From positions 1 through 39,945 of the forward strand of contig CAOKWI010000041.1 in assembly GCA_948473115.1 (NCBI GenBank): a DNA stretch of 39,945 bases. The letters are read 5' to 3'. A program made the position numbers and the translations under genes. The notes below the pieces were generated by a model that saw only the letters and a program-made list of their open reading frames with translations, had not been told where the DNA came from and searched no databases. Source of the stretch: an uncultured Lachnospiraceae bacterium (GTDB lineage Bacteria; Bacillota; Clostridia; Lachnospirales; Lachnospiraceae). Below, piece after piece: positions 24,705 through 32,475 of this stretch (positions within the stretch are counted from its first letter, which is position 1; every line of letters begins with the position of its first letter).

Positions 24705-24848
24705 TAAGGAAACGCTGATTAAAACGTTTCCCGCAAGCCAACTTGTTGGCTTTGGGACTCTGCGTTGCGAAGCAACATTTACTCCTGCAAATCCGTGCGC
24801 ATCCGCCGGAGGATCTGAGGAAGAGATGATTTAATCAGCGCTTCCTTA
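24705..24848. mobile_element. MITE-like element, 144 bp with 19-bp terminal inverted repeats
   Basis: The ends (24705-24723 and 24830-24848) are inverted copies that match at 18 of 19 bases, reading TAAGGAAACGCTGATTAAA from the left. Inside are two further perfect hairpins, AAGCCAAC/GTTGGCTT at 24735-24752 and GTTGC/GCAAC at 24764-24776. There is no reading frame of useful size. Size, inverted ends and lack of genes are typical of a non-autonomous miniature transposon; no clear target duplication is visible beyond a possible TA. It sits 44 bp upstream of the lipoprotein gene start. Confidence 0.65.
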
Positions 24849-24914
24849 GACATACTATTGGCAGGGTAACACATAAAATAGAACAGGAAACAGCATTGGT
24901 TCCCCGCCCGTATT

Positions 24915-25529
24915 TCAGATGTCCGGATAAGTTTCCTTTAAATGATTCAGGATGATACTGCGGTTGGAGGAGCGCAGTCCGTCGGCAGTGTCCTTCAGCC
25001 ATTGGATCTTTTCACTCTCCCGCCGGGACACATAGTAGTCCGCCAGCTGATAGTAAGTGCGGCTGATGTCTGTCCGGGTGCTGACGGCGAACTCCATGAG
25101 AATGGCAGCTTCATCCGTATAGCCTGCAGTAATCAAGGTATCCGCCCATTTTTGCAGTGTGCGGACCAGAAGGGTATAATTCTGGTCGTATTCGGTCAGA
25201 ACGGTAATATTGGCGGTGCCGTATTCCAGTTTCAGATCCGTGTTAGACAAGCCGGTCAGGTTGACAATCTTCTGGGCTGTCAGGGATTCCATAAGGCCGA
25301 TGCATTCCAGCACGGTTTCGTCTTCCTGCATGATATGGGTTGGAAAAGTCTCCAGAGGAACCTGGATGTAATTCAGATTGTCAAGGGGTTTCCTGCGGAC
25401 GGAATTTGCCAGCCTTTCCCGCTCCCAAAAGCTTTTTTCATTGTTCTGCCGGATCTTGTTCTGCCGCTTGATACGGACGGACAGAAAGAGAATAAACACA
25501 ATTAAACTTGCCAAAAATACTAAATTCAT
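24915..25529 (-). CDS. Membrane-anchored helical-repeat-like protein, function unknown
   Basis: The 204-residue protein has one N-terminal membrane helix (NLVFLASLIVFILFLSV) followed by a basic stretch (RIKRQNKIRQNN), giving an N-out, C-in anchor. The cytoplasmic part contains LKLEYGTANITVLTEYDQNY and a helical C-terminus (VRTLQKWADTLITAGYTDEA, AILMEFAVSTRTDISRTYYQ, LADYYVSRRESEKIQWLKD) that resembles tetratricopeptide-type helix pairs. AAAGGA precedes the ATG. It is divergent from the VanW operon with only 48 bp between, so promoters must overlap there. No named function. Confidence 0.72.
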   Translation of the reverse strand: MNLVFLASLIVFILFLSVRIKRQNKIRQNNEKSFWERERLANSVRRKPLDNLNYIQVPLETFPTHIMQEDETVLECIGLMESLTAQKIVNLTGLSNTDLKLEYGTANITVLTEYDQNYTLLVRTLQKWADTLITAGYTDEAAILMEFAVSTRTDISRTYYQLADYYVSRRESEKIQWLKDTADGLRSSNRSIILNHLKETYPDI

Positions 25530-25577
25530 ATATAATATCCTTTCAGAGTTTTAATCTATTTAAGGAGATGCGGAGTC

Positions 25578-25685
25578 ATGTTTCGTTTGAATCATAAAAA
25601 GACCAGGCAGCGTGTGTCGGCTGTGATCATTGCCATAATCGTGATTGCGATGATCATTCCCACTTTAACATATTTTTTTAATTAA
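25578..25685 (+). CDS. 35-residue single-pass membrane peptide
   Basis: A short ORF with AAGGAG 11 nt before its ATG encodes a basic head (MFRLNHKKTRQR) and one membrane helix (VSAVIIAIIVIAMIIPTL) ending in TYFFN. It stops 19 nt before the VanW gene and is probably co-transcribed with it. The basic head plus single helix resembles tiny Firmicutes membrane peptides such as the Prli42 type, but that link is only a resemblance in layout. Its position, ribosome site and composition make it likely to be translated. Confidence 0.65.
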   Translation: MFRLNHKKTRQRVSAVIIAIIVIAMIIPTLTYFFN

Positions 25686-25704
25686 TTCAATGAGGGGGCT
25701 GATT

Positions 25705-27177
25705 ATGAAAAAAATATTTAGAAAAGGAATCCTTGCGTCTCTCGTGATGATCTTGATGCTTTCTGTCGGGATCACAGCCCACGCGGAGGAAAAGGGAATC
25801 ATTAAGACCGGTATATTTGCCGGGAATATCGAATTGTCCGGTATGAGCGCCGAACAGGCGGAAGCGGCTTTAACTGCATATATAGACGGACTGCGCGGGA
25901 CGGAGATCACCCTGCTGGCAGGGGGGAACCATCCGGTGGTGGTGACCGCAGGCGACCTGGGGATCAGATGGGGCAATCCGGAACTTGTCAGCGAGGCGCT
26001 GGAGGTGGGCACCCATGGGAATGTCATCGAGCGGTATAAGATCCTGATGGATCTGGAACACGAGAACCTGGTGTATCCCATTGAACTGGATTTTGATTTT
26101 CAGACGATCAACGACATATTGACCAACGAGTGTGTGAAATATGACGTAGAGGCTGTCAATACCGGCCTGAAACGTGAAAACGGCGAATTTAAGGTGGTGG
26201 AGGGACAGACGGGGTATTCTCTGGATGTGGAGGCGTCCATTGACCTGATCTATGATTATTTGACCACGGAATGGGATCATAAGCCCTGCCAGATTGCCCT
26301 TGATGTCACTGTGGAGGAGCCTAAGGGCAGTGCAGAGGAGCTGGCGCAGGTGACGGATGTGCTGGGTACTTTTACCACCTCTTATACCTCATCGGGTTCT
26401 GCCCGCAGCGCCAATGTGGAGAACGGCTGCCGTCTGATCGACGGGATCACGTTGTATCCAGGGGAGGAATTTTCCACTTATGAGGCGGTTGCGCCCTTTA
26501 CGGAGTCAAACGGCTATTATATGGCGGCATCCTATGTCAACGGCAAGGTAGTGGACAGCCTAGGCGGCGGGATCTGCCAGGTATCCACTACGCTGTACAA
26601 TGCGGTCCTGCTCTCCGAACTGGATGTCACGGAGCGGCATAACCATTCCATGATCGTAACTTATGTACACCCCTCCGCCGATGCGGCGATCGCGGAGAGC
26701 TCAGGCAAGGATTTCAGGTTTGTCAATAATCTGGAATATCCGATTTATATCGAAGGCTATACGGAGAATAAAAGGATTACTTTCAACATATATGGAAAAG
26801 AAACCCGTGACCCCGGACACAAGGTTAGTTATGAAAGTGAAGTGCTGGAGGTGATTAATCCGCCCGCAGACAATCTGATTGCGGACGCTTCCCAGCCCGT
26901 GGGATATGTGGTTGTCACAGAGAGCGCCCATATCGGATATAAGGCAAGGCTCTGGAAGGTTGTGACGGAAAACGGCGTGGAGGTCAGCCGTGAGCAGATC
27001 AACAGCAGCAGCTATAAGATGACACCAAGGAGCGCTGTGGTAGGAGTGGCCACCGGTGACGCGCATGCTTATGAAGAGATCATGGCTGCCATCGGCACAG
27101 GAAGTGTGGATCATGTGAGAAATGTGGCCGCCATACTGACGGCACCGCCGCAGTATGAGGACGACGATGACGAATAA
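25705..27177 (+). CDS. VanW-family protein with peptidoglycan-binding-like and G5 domains
   Basis: The 490-residue exported protein has a signal peptide (MKKIFRKGILASLVMILMLS, cleaved near AHAEE). Residues about 30-190 contain two PG_binding_4-like repeats (ELSGMSAEQAEAALTAYIDG; FKVVEGQTGYSLDVEASIDL). The VanW domain lies at about 225-350 (SANVENGCRLIDGITLYPGE, VVDSLGGGICQVSTTLYNAV, ERHNHSMIVTYVHPSADAAI). A G5-like domain follows (YESEVLEVINPP, GYKARLWKVVTENGVEVSRE). The tail is acidic (YEDDDDE). VanW was named from a vancomycin-resistance cluster, but this type is widespread and does not indicate resistance; a wall-linked role is likely. The start at 25705 has GAGGGGG upstream, which the ATG at 25690 would overlap. 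Confidence 0.92.
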   Translation: MKKIFRKGILASLVMILMLSVGITAHAEEKGIIKTGIFAGNIELSGMSAEQAEAALTAYIDGLRGTEITLLAGGNHPVVVTAGDLGIRWGNPELVSEALEVGTHGNVIERYKILMDLEHENLVYPIELDFDFQTINDILTNECVKYDVEAVNTGLKRENGEFKVVEGQTGYSLDVEASIDLIYDYLTTEWDHKPCQIALDVTVEEPKGSAEELAQVTDVLGTFTTSYTSSGSARSANVENGCRLIDGITLYPGEEFSTYEAVAPFTESNGYYMAASYVNGKVVDSLGGGICQVSTTLYNAVLLSELDVTERHNHSMIVTYVHPSADAAIAESSGKDFRFVNNLEYPIYIEGYTENKRITFNIYGKETRDPGHKVSYESEVLEVINPPADNLIADASQPVGYVVVTESAHIGYKARLWKVVTENGVEVSREQINSSSYKMTPRSAVVGVATGDAHAYEEIMAAIGTGSVDHVRNVAAILTAPPQYEDDDDE

Positions 27178-27207
27178 AGATTTGGAAATAAACGCAGGGG
27201 TTTCAAA

Positions 27208-28326
27208 ATGAAGGTCGGGAAAATATCGGCAAATATTTTAAAACGTTCTGTCCTGAGACAGATCCATAGAAGGAGAGAAGAAGTGGTAAATGGCGCAGGC
27301 ATGGGGGAGGACTGCGCCGTTTTCTCTTTTTCCGGCGACACTTTGACAGTATCCTGTGTCCAGGAGGCGGCACTGGCGGTATCGGCTACGGCAGCGGAGG
27401 GATCAGATGATGCGCGGAAGGCTGTGCTGCTCGGACCGGAGGGATCAGATGATGCGCGGAAGGCTGTGCTGCCCAAACCGGAGGAATCAGACAGCGCAGG
27501 CAGGACGTATCCCGCAGAACAGCGAACCATGTCCCGGCTGATCCAGAAGTGTGCCAATAATCTGGTGGCGCGGGGAGCGGAACCCACAGCCGTCCTGATC
27601 ACCCTGCTGCTGCCGGAGGATCTGGAAGAACCGGATTTAAAGGAACTTATGGCGGAGGCGGAGAGGACCTGCGACCGGTTACATATGCAGATTGCAGGAG
27701 GACAGACCAGGGTTACGTCGGCTGTGACAGTGCCATACGGAGTGGTCACGGGGATTGGGAGCATACCGGAAAAGGGATACAAAAGCCTAAAAGCCCCGGC
27801 GCCGGGGCAGGATGTGGTGATCAGCAAGTGGATCGGCCTGGAGGGTACCGCCTGTCTGGCGAAGCTGCACCGGGGGAAGCTTCTGGAGCGTTATCCGTCC
27901 TGGCTTGTGGAGGAAGCGGCAGGTTTTGACAGGTTTCTGTCCGTGATACCGGAGGCCGCCACCGCCGTGAAGTCCGGCGTGTGCGCCATGCATGATGTTT
28001 CCGAGGGCGGCATTTTCGGAGCACTCTGGGAACTTGCGGAGGGTGCAGGCGTTGGACTGACCATTGACCTGAAGAAACTGCCTCTGCGGCAGGAAACCGT
28101 GGAGGTATGTGAGTATTGTAACGTGAATCCCTATGAACTGCTGTCCGGCGGGTGTCTTCTGATGACAAGCGAAGACGGCGCCACGCTGGTGTCCGCCCTT
28201 GAGGCGGAGGGAATCCCTGCGGTGGCGGTGGGCAAGGTGACGGACAGCAATGACAGGATCCTGATCAATGAGGAGGAGATCCGCTACATGGATCGTCCTA
28301 AGCGGGATGGGATTTACGGGATATAA
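27208..28326 (+). CDS. PurM/HypE-like (AIR synthase-related) protein with a repeat insertion
   Basis: The 372-residue protein has the AIR-synthase fold of PurM, HypE, ThiL and SelD, which bind ATP and act on a phosphate or carboxamide. It starts VGKISANILKRSVLRQI and has GAGMGEDCAVFSF at about 29-41. KCANNLVARGAEPTAVLITL and MQIAGGQTRVTSAVTVPYG follow, and the C-terminal half has AMHDVSEGGIFGALWELAEG and NPYELLSGGCLLMT. Between residues 63 and 98 there is an insertion of two and a half 14-residue repeats. Where relatives have a DPITG-type metal motif, this one has VQEAALA. It may therefore be inactive or altered. The true substrate is unknown; it is not purM, since no purine genes are nearby. 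It precedes a regulator/aminotransferase pair. Confidence 0.82.
   Translation: MKVGKISANILKRSVLRQIHRRREEVVNGAGMGEDCAVFSFSGDTLTVSCVQEAALAVSATAAEGSDDARKAVLLGPEGSDDARKAVLPKPEESDSAGRTYPAEQRTMSRLIQKCANNLVARGAEPTAVLITLLLPEDLEEPDLKELMAEAERTCDRLHMQIAGGQTRVTSAVTVPYGVVTGIGSIPEKGYKSLKAPAPGQDVVISKWIGLEGTACLAKLHRGKLLERYPSWLVEEAAGFDRFLSVIPEAATAVKSGVCAMHDVSEGGIFGALWELAEGAGVGLTIDLKKLPLRQETVEVCEYCNVNPYELLSGGCLLMTSEDGATLVSALEAEGIPAVAVGKVTDSNDRILINEEEIRYMDRPKRDGIYGI
27395..27490 (+). repeat. 42-bp coding tandem repeat in the AIR-synthase-related gene
   Basis: The motif CGGAGGGATCAG begins units at 27395 and 27437; a third, diverged unit starts at 27479. Each unit encodes EGSDDARKAVL plus three residues. The first two units differ only near their 3' ends, so the duplication is recent. 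Confidence 0.9.
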
Positions 28327-28343
28327 AAATAAGCGCAGGGAAG

Positions 28344-28357
28344 GGTGTATACATACC
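28344..28357. promoter_or_regulatory. Imperfect palindrome before the Lrp/AsnC gene
   Basis: GGTGTATACATACC is a near-palindrome centred on TATA, 31 bp before the regulator start. Lrp/AsnC proteins often bind such sites to control their own genes. It is a weak suggestion only. Confidence 0.25.
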
Positions 28358-28387
28358 TTTTTGAGCAGCGCAGAAATGAGGAGAAGA

Positions 28388-28870
28388 ATGAGAGAAGAGT
28401 TATTGACCGTGATTGAAAAGAACAGCCGCATTGACTTAAAGGAGCTTGCGGTGATCCTGGGGGTACAGGAAGTGGATGTGGTGAATGAACTGGCGGCGCT
28501 GGAGGCTGAGGGTGTGATCTGTGGCTATCACACGCTGATCGACTGGGAGAAGACCAGCAATGATAAGGTATCCGCGCTGATAGAGGTGCGTGTCACGCCC
28601 CAGAGAGGGCAGGGCTTCGACAGCGTGGCGGAGCGCATTTACCGTTATCCGGAGGTGCGCAGCGTATACCTGATGTCCGGCGGCTATGACCTGATGGTCA
28701 TTCTGGAGGGAAAGACCCTCCGCGAGGTTTCCAGCTTTGTGTCCGATAAGCTTTCCACACTGGACACGGTATTGAGCACGGCGACCCATTTTATCTTAAA
28801 GAAATACAAGGATCACGGGACTGTGCTTTCCCAGGTCCGGGAAGATGAAAGGGAGATGATTACGCCATGA
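28388..28870 (+). CDS. Lrp/AsnC-family transcriptional regulator
   Basis: The 160-residue protein has an N-terminal winged helix at about residues 1-50 (MREELLTVIEKNSRIDLKEL, VDVVNELAALEAEGVICGYH) and a C-terminal RAM effector domain (SALIEVRVTPQRGQGFDSVA, YRYPEVRSVYLMSGGYDLMV, TLREVSSFVSDKLSTLDTVL). Family members sense amino acids and control their transport or metabolism. GAGGAG precedes the ATG; the open frame upstream has no match. Its TGA overlaps the aminotransferase ATG (ATGA), so the two are translationally coupled. The regulator probably responds to a substrate or product of that enzyme. Confidence 0.92.
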   Translation: MREELLTVIEKNSRIDLKELAVILGVQEVDVVNELAALEAEGVICGYHTLIDWEKTSNDKVSALIEVRVTPQRGQGFDSVAERIYRYPEVRSVYLMSGGYDLMVILEGKTLREVSSFVSDKLSTLDTVLSTATHFILKKYKDHGTVLSQVREDEREMITP

Positions 28871-30036
28871 GAAATCCGTTAGCAGAGAAAGTAGTAGAGA
28901 TCAAGCCCTCCGGTATCCGCAAGTTTTTCGATATTGTGAGCGAGATGAAGGATGCCATATCCCTGGGTGTGGGTGAGCCTGACTTTGACACGCCCTGGCA
29001 TATCCGGGACGAGGGTATTTATTCTTTGGAAAAGGGAAGGACATTTTATACCTCCAATTCCGGTCTGAAGGAACTCCGACAGGAGATCTGCAATTATATT
29101 CACAGGAAACATGGTGTTGCCTATGATCCCATGGCGGAAGTACTGGTCACCGTGGGCGGATCGGAAGCCATAGACGTAGGGCTTCGCGCCGTGATCAATC
29201 CCGGTGACGAGGTGCTGATTCCCCAGCCCAGCTTTGTCTCCTATGAGCCCTGTGCCATCCTGGCGGGGGCAAGGCCCGTGATCATTGACTTAAAGGCGGA
29301 GAATGAATTTCGGCTGACGGCGGAGGAACTGGAAGCGGCCATTACCGACAAAACCAAAATATTGATTCTGCCTTTCCCCAACAATCCCACCGGTGCCATT
29401 ATGGAGCGGAAGGATCTGGAGGCCATCGCGGAGGTGATTCTCAGACATGACATTTTGGTGATGTCTGATGAGATTTATGGGGAACTGACCTATAAAGAGA
29501 AGCATGTGTCCATTGTGGAGCTTCCCGGTATGAAGGAACGTACCATATTGATTAACGGCTTTTCCAAGGCGTATGCCATGACGGGATGGCGGTTGGGCTA
29601 TGCCTGCGGTCCCAAAGAGATCCTGCAGCAGATGACCAAGATCCATCAGTTCGCGATTATGTGCGCCCCTACCACCAGCCAGTATGCGGCGGTGGAGGCT
29701 TTGAAGAACGGGGATGACGACGTGGCGGAAATGCGCACGGCCTACAACCAGCGCAGACGTTTCCTGATGAACGCGTTCCGGGAGATGGGACTGGAATGCT
29801 TTGAGCCTTACGGCGCCTTTTATATGTTCCCCTGCATTAAGGAATTCGGCATGACCAGCGATGAATTTGCAACAAGGTTCTTAGAGGAAGAAAAGGTGGC
29901 GGTAGTGCCCGGCACGGCCTTCGGGGACTGCGGCGAGGGATATCTGAGGATTTCCTACGCCTATTCCCTGGAGAAATTGAAGGAGGCAATCGGCAGACTG
30001 GAACATTTTGTCGAAAGGCTGCGTTCTTCTCACTGA
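28867..30036 (+). CDS. Class I/II (fold type I) pyridoxal-phosphate aminotransferase
   Basis: The 389-residue enzyme has all the marks of the aspartate/aromatic aminotransferase superfamily: LGVGEPDFDTPWHI (31-44), VTVGGSEAIDVGLRAV, PQPSFVSYEP, LPFPNNPTGAIME, VMSDEIYGELTY and the PLP lysine Lys234 in FSKAYAMTGWRLGY. It transfers an amino group from an amino acid to a 2-oxo acid. Relatives with this signature act on aromatic amino acids, alanine or aspartate; the sequence does not decide. It is coupled to an Lrp/AsnC gene by a 4-bp overlap, an arrangement common in Clostridia. trmL follows 56 nt downstream. Confidence 0.93.
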   Translation: MRNPLAEKVVEIKPSGIRKFFDIVSEMKDAISLGVGEPDFDTPWHIRDEGIYSLEKGRTFYTSNSGLKELRQEICNYIHRKHGVAYDPMAEVLVTVGGSEAIDVGLRAVINPGDEVLIPQPSFVSYEPCAILAGARPVIIDLKAENEFRLTAEELEAAITDKTKILILPFPNNPTGAIMERKDLEAIAEVILRHDILVMSDEIYGELTYKEKHVSIVELPGMKERTILINGFSKAYAMTGWRLGYACGPKEILQQMTKIHQFAIMCAPTTSQYAAVEALKNGDDDVAEMRTAYNQRRRFLMNAFREMGLECFEPYGAFYMFPCIKEFGMTSDEFATRFLEEEKVAVVPGTAFGDCGEGYLRISYAYSLEKLKEAIGRLEHFVERLRSSH

Positions 30037-30092
30037 ATGTTTGTGCCGTTTCGGCAGCACAAACAAACAAGCAATGAGGAGCAAGAACACAG

Positions 30093-30584
30093 ATGCATAT
30101 TATCTTACATCAGCCGGAAATACCGGGAAATACCGGAAATATCGGACGTACCTGTGTGGCCACAGGTACGTCCCTTCATCTGATCGAACCGCTGGGATTT
30201 CGTCTGGATGAAAAGTCCATCCGACGCGCGGGAATGGACTACTGGGAGCATCTGGAAGTGACCAGGTATGTGAATTTTGCGGAATTTCAGGAAATGCATC
30301 CAGGTGCGAAGATCTGGATGGCGACCACGAAGGCGAGAAGAGTCTATACGGAAGCGGCTTATGCGCCGGATGACTACATTATGTTCGGCAAAGAGAGTGC
30401 GGGGATTCCTGAGGAAATCCTGGTGGAACATGAGGAAAACTGCATCCGGATTCCCATGCTGCCCGCTATCCGCTCCCTGAACCTGTCCAACTCCGTGGCA
30501 GTCGTATTATACGAGGCGCTGCGGCAGCAGGGCTTTGGGCAGATGCAGAAGGAGGGCGAACTGCACAGGCTGCATTGGGAGTGA
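30093..30584 (+). CDS. trmL: tRNA (cytidine(34)-2'-O)-methyltransferase
   Basis: TrmL 2'-O-methylates the wobble base of certain leucine tRNAs using S-adenosylmethionine. The 163-residue protein is a minimal SPOUT enzyme of normal size. Characteristic segments are MHIILHQPEIPGNTGNIGRT at the N-terminus, LHLIEPLGFRLDEKSIRRAG, MDYWEHLEV, YIMFGKESAGIPEEIL and IRIPMLPAIRSLNLSNSVAV, the last two forming the knotted cofactor site. GAGGAG lies 11 nt before the ATG. It is the last gene of its strand here; the MBL-fold gene converges on it with only 12 bp between and no clear terminator. Confidence 0.95.
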   Translation: MHIILHQPEIPGNTGNIGRTCVATGTSLHLIEPLGFRLDEKSIRRAGMDYWEHLEVTRYVNFAEFQEMHPGAKIWMATTKARRVYTEAAYAPDDYIMFGKESAGIPEEILVEHEENCIRIPMLPAIRSLNLSNSVAVVLYEALRQQGFGQMQKEGELHRLHWE

Positions 30585-30596
30585 CGGACGCCGCAT

Positions 30597-31259
30597 TCAG
30601 ATAAAAAGCTGCCTGTACTGCGGGTACTCGCTCAGAAACCGGTCAATGATCTCCGGGTGTTCCCAATAGTGCATGGGATAGACCTTTTTCACATCGACCT
30701 GTTGCAGAAAATATAAGATCCCCTGGGCATAGGCATCTCCCAGCCTGGGATCCAGGGGTAAAAAGGCGGCGTCCATTGTGCGGCCTTTTAATTTGTTGAT
30801 CTGGGCGCGGTAGCTGCCCCGCATCTGCTTCCGTTCCTGCTCCGTGTCCGTATCCGTGCCCCAGTCGTTCAGGTCGCCCGCGTGGAAAATGGTGCCTTCC
30901 GCGCATTGCAGCAGAAAAGCGACGCCGCTGTCCGTGGAGAGCAGTGTTTCCAGGTGCGTGCCACAGGGAAGCGCGTATTCCTGACTGTGGTAGACCTTCA
31001 TAACCTCCGCATCCGTCCGGGGATAGTGTTTTACCGGTATGTCATTGGGCAGGACGGCATAGACCTTCTTCATTCCGCCATCGGAAAGAATGGTAAAAAT
31101 CTCAGGATTGTAGTGATCCTTATGACAGTGGCTGGCAAAAACCAGAATCGGCTTCTCGGTATCCAGCTCCGGCAGATCTCCCTTATAATAATCAAATAAA
31201 TAATAACAGTCGGCGGTTTCGATCAGGAAACAGCTGTGGTAAATGTAAGTGATCTCCAT
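30597..31259 (-). CDS. MBL-fold metallohydrolase
   Basis: The 220-residue protein begins MEITYIYHSCFLIETADCYY and carries the metallo-beta-lactamase metal motif ASHCHKDHYN (HxHxDH) at about residues 45-54. A further His-Asp comes in GTIFHAGDLNDWG and a C-terminal His in YPMHYWEHPE. It should bind two zinc or similar ions and hydrolyse a small substrate; it is related to the UlaG/YycJ-like group rather than to antibiotic-resistance enzymes. The start is the ATG at 31259, where the family match begins; the open frame runs on upstream only as antisense to the next gene. It is divergent from the GH2-derived gene. Confidence 0.88.
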   Translation of the reverse strand: MEITYIYHSCFLIETADCYYLFDYYKGDLPELDTEKPILVFASHCHKDHYNPEIFTILSDGGMKKVYAVLPNDIPVKHYPRTDAEVMKVYHSQEYALPCGTHLETLLSTDSGVAFLLQCAEGTIFHAGDLNDWGTDTDTEQERKQMRGSYRAQINKLKGRTMDAAFLPLDPRLGDAYAQGILYFLQQVDVKKVYPMHYWEHPEIIDRFLSEYPQYRQLFI

Positions 31260-31361
31260 AAAGCAGTCCCCGTACCTTTCAGATGATTGGCCGCACATTG
31301 CGGCTGTCCGCATTTTATAGCAGATTCCAACATTATATAGTATAGCATAAAAATCCATGTT

Positions 31362-32369
31362 ATGAACAAAATAATTGACAGATATTATGGGAGGCTGGCA
31401 GGTAAAATGAGATTTGACCGGAAAGCGCCGGGGCAGGGAGTGGACGCAGTCTGTAGCCTGGAGAGCGGCAGGGCGACAATAGAGTGGAAGTTCTATTTTA
31501 GGAAAGAGGAGCAGAAGAGCATGGGATACCTCCTTACACTCATCATGCGGGATAAAGAAGGAGAGACGGTGCTTCTGTGTATGCAGGAGGCAGAAGAGGA
31601 GGAAGCTTTGGTGTCCGTGGTCCTGCATCCTTACCAGTGGAACTGCCAGACGCCGTATCTGTATGATGTGGAGGCAGTCTTACAGGACGCGGAGGGAAAG
31701 GAGACCGACACGCTCCGCAGACAGCTGCCCTTGCGGGAAATCTGTTTTCATCCCCGCAGGGGATGGCTCCTGAACGGTGCGGAATTTGTATTGAAGGCTG
31801 TGGAGTACACTGCCCCGCAGTGCGCTTCACAGGCGGAGAAACAGAGGATTGTACTGGAGGACTTAAATTTATTAAAGAAAATGGGGGCAAATTGTATCCA
31901 TACTGATCCGTCCCTGTGGAAACTCTGTGACAGGCTGGGGCTCCTGGTCTGGGATCAGGACATGGCGGCGGTGGAAAAGGAAATTCCCTGTCTTGCCGGT
32001 GAGGGAGACGGCAGACTCTCCCTCAGGCAGGAAAGCTCGCTCTTTTACCGATACAAGGCGAAGTGGAGCGATGAGCCCTTTGTATATATTGCTCCGGACA
32101 GTATCTCTGTCATGCCGTCGGGAAACCTGAAGGTGGCGGTATACAGCAACTGTTGTCGAGTGGTTCTCTATTCAGACGGGGTATTGTTTGAGTTTCAGTC
32201 GGGAGACGGGGAATTCATCTTTCAGGAAGTTCCTGCAAAGGGTCCCTGCATCACATTGTCCGCAGAGGGGGATGGCTGCAGCATGTCCCTTTCCCTTCAC
32301 AAGACGTTCCAAAAATCAGGTGGAATGAACTGTTACAATATGATTCTATCGCATCCGCATAATTCTTGA
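31362..32369 (+). CDS. GH2-derived protein lacking the catalytic core
   Basis: The 335-residue protein reads as pieces of a glycoside hydrolase family 2 enzyme. Residues about 20-130 look like the GH2 immunoglobulin-like domain (WNCQTPYLYDVEAVLQDAEG, REICFHPRRGWLLNGAEFVL). Residues 145-200 match the start of the barrel (DLNLLKKMGANCIHTD, LWKLCDRLGLLVWDQD). The rest of the barrel, including both catalytic Glu positions, is absent. Residues about 232-325 resemble the C-terminal DUF4982-like beta domain (DEPFVYIAPDSISVMPSGNL, KVAVYSNCCRVVLYSDG). The frame is intact, so it is either a precise internal deletion or a repurposed sugar-binding protein. The start is unclear: the ATG at 31362 has no ribosome site, and the ATG at 31407 is preceded by GGCAGG. 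Confidence 0.7.
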   Translation: MNKIIDRYYGRLAGKMRFDRKAPGQGVDAVCSLESGRATIEWKFYFRKEEQKSMGYLLTLIMRDKEGETVLLCMQEAEEEEALVSVVLHPYQWNCQTPYLYDVEAVLQDAEGKETDTLRRQLPLREICFHPRRGWLLNGAEFVLKAVEYTAPQCASQAEKQRIVLEDLNLLKKMGANCIHTDPSLWKLCDRLGLLVWDQDMAAVEKEIPCLAGEGDGRLSLRQESSLFYRYKAKWSDEPFVYIAPDSISVMPSGNLKVAVYSNCCRVVLYSDGVLFEFQSGDGEFIFQEVPAKGPCITLSAEGDGCSMSLSLHKTFQKSGGMNCYNMILSHPHNS

Positions 32370-32394
32370 CAAGACTGCCAGTTACGAGTACCAT
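32366..32394 (+). promoter_or_regulatory. Candidate promoter for the small unknown gene
   Basis: TTGACA (32366-32371), 17 nt and TACCAT (32389-32394). The -35 overlaps the stop codon of the GH2-derived gene. The next start codon is 82 nt downstream. Confidence 0.45.
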
Positions 32395-32475
32395 GCTTAT
32401 AAGAGGAAAATTCTTAACAAAAATTTTACGCACTTTAAGGATAAGGCATCTGGATTGTCAGATGGAAGGAGCCCT

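Noticed and set aside
25705..27177. VanW as a vancomycin-resistance marker
   Set aside because: No vanHAX or vanRS genes are present; this VanW/G5 type is common in susceptible Clostridia.
28405..28420. Third occurrence of ATTGACCGTGA, in the Lrp/AsnC gene
   Set aside because: It is only 11 bases long and encodes normal helix residues of the regulator, so it is taken as chance.
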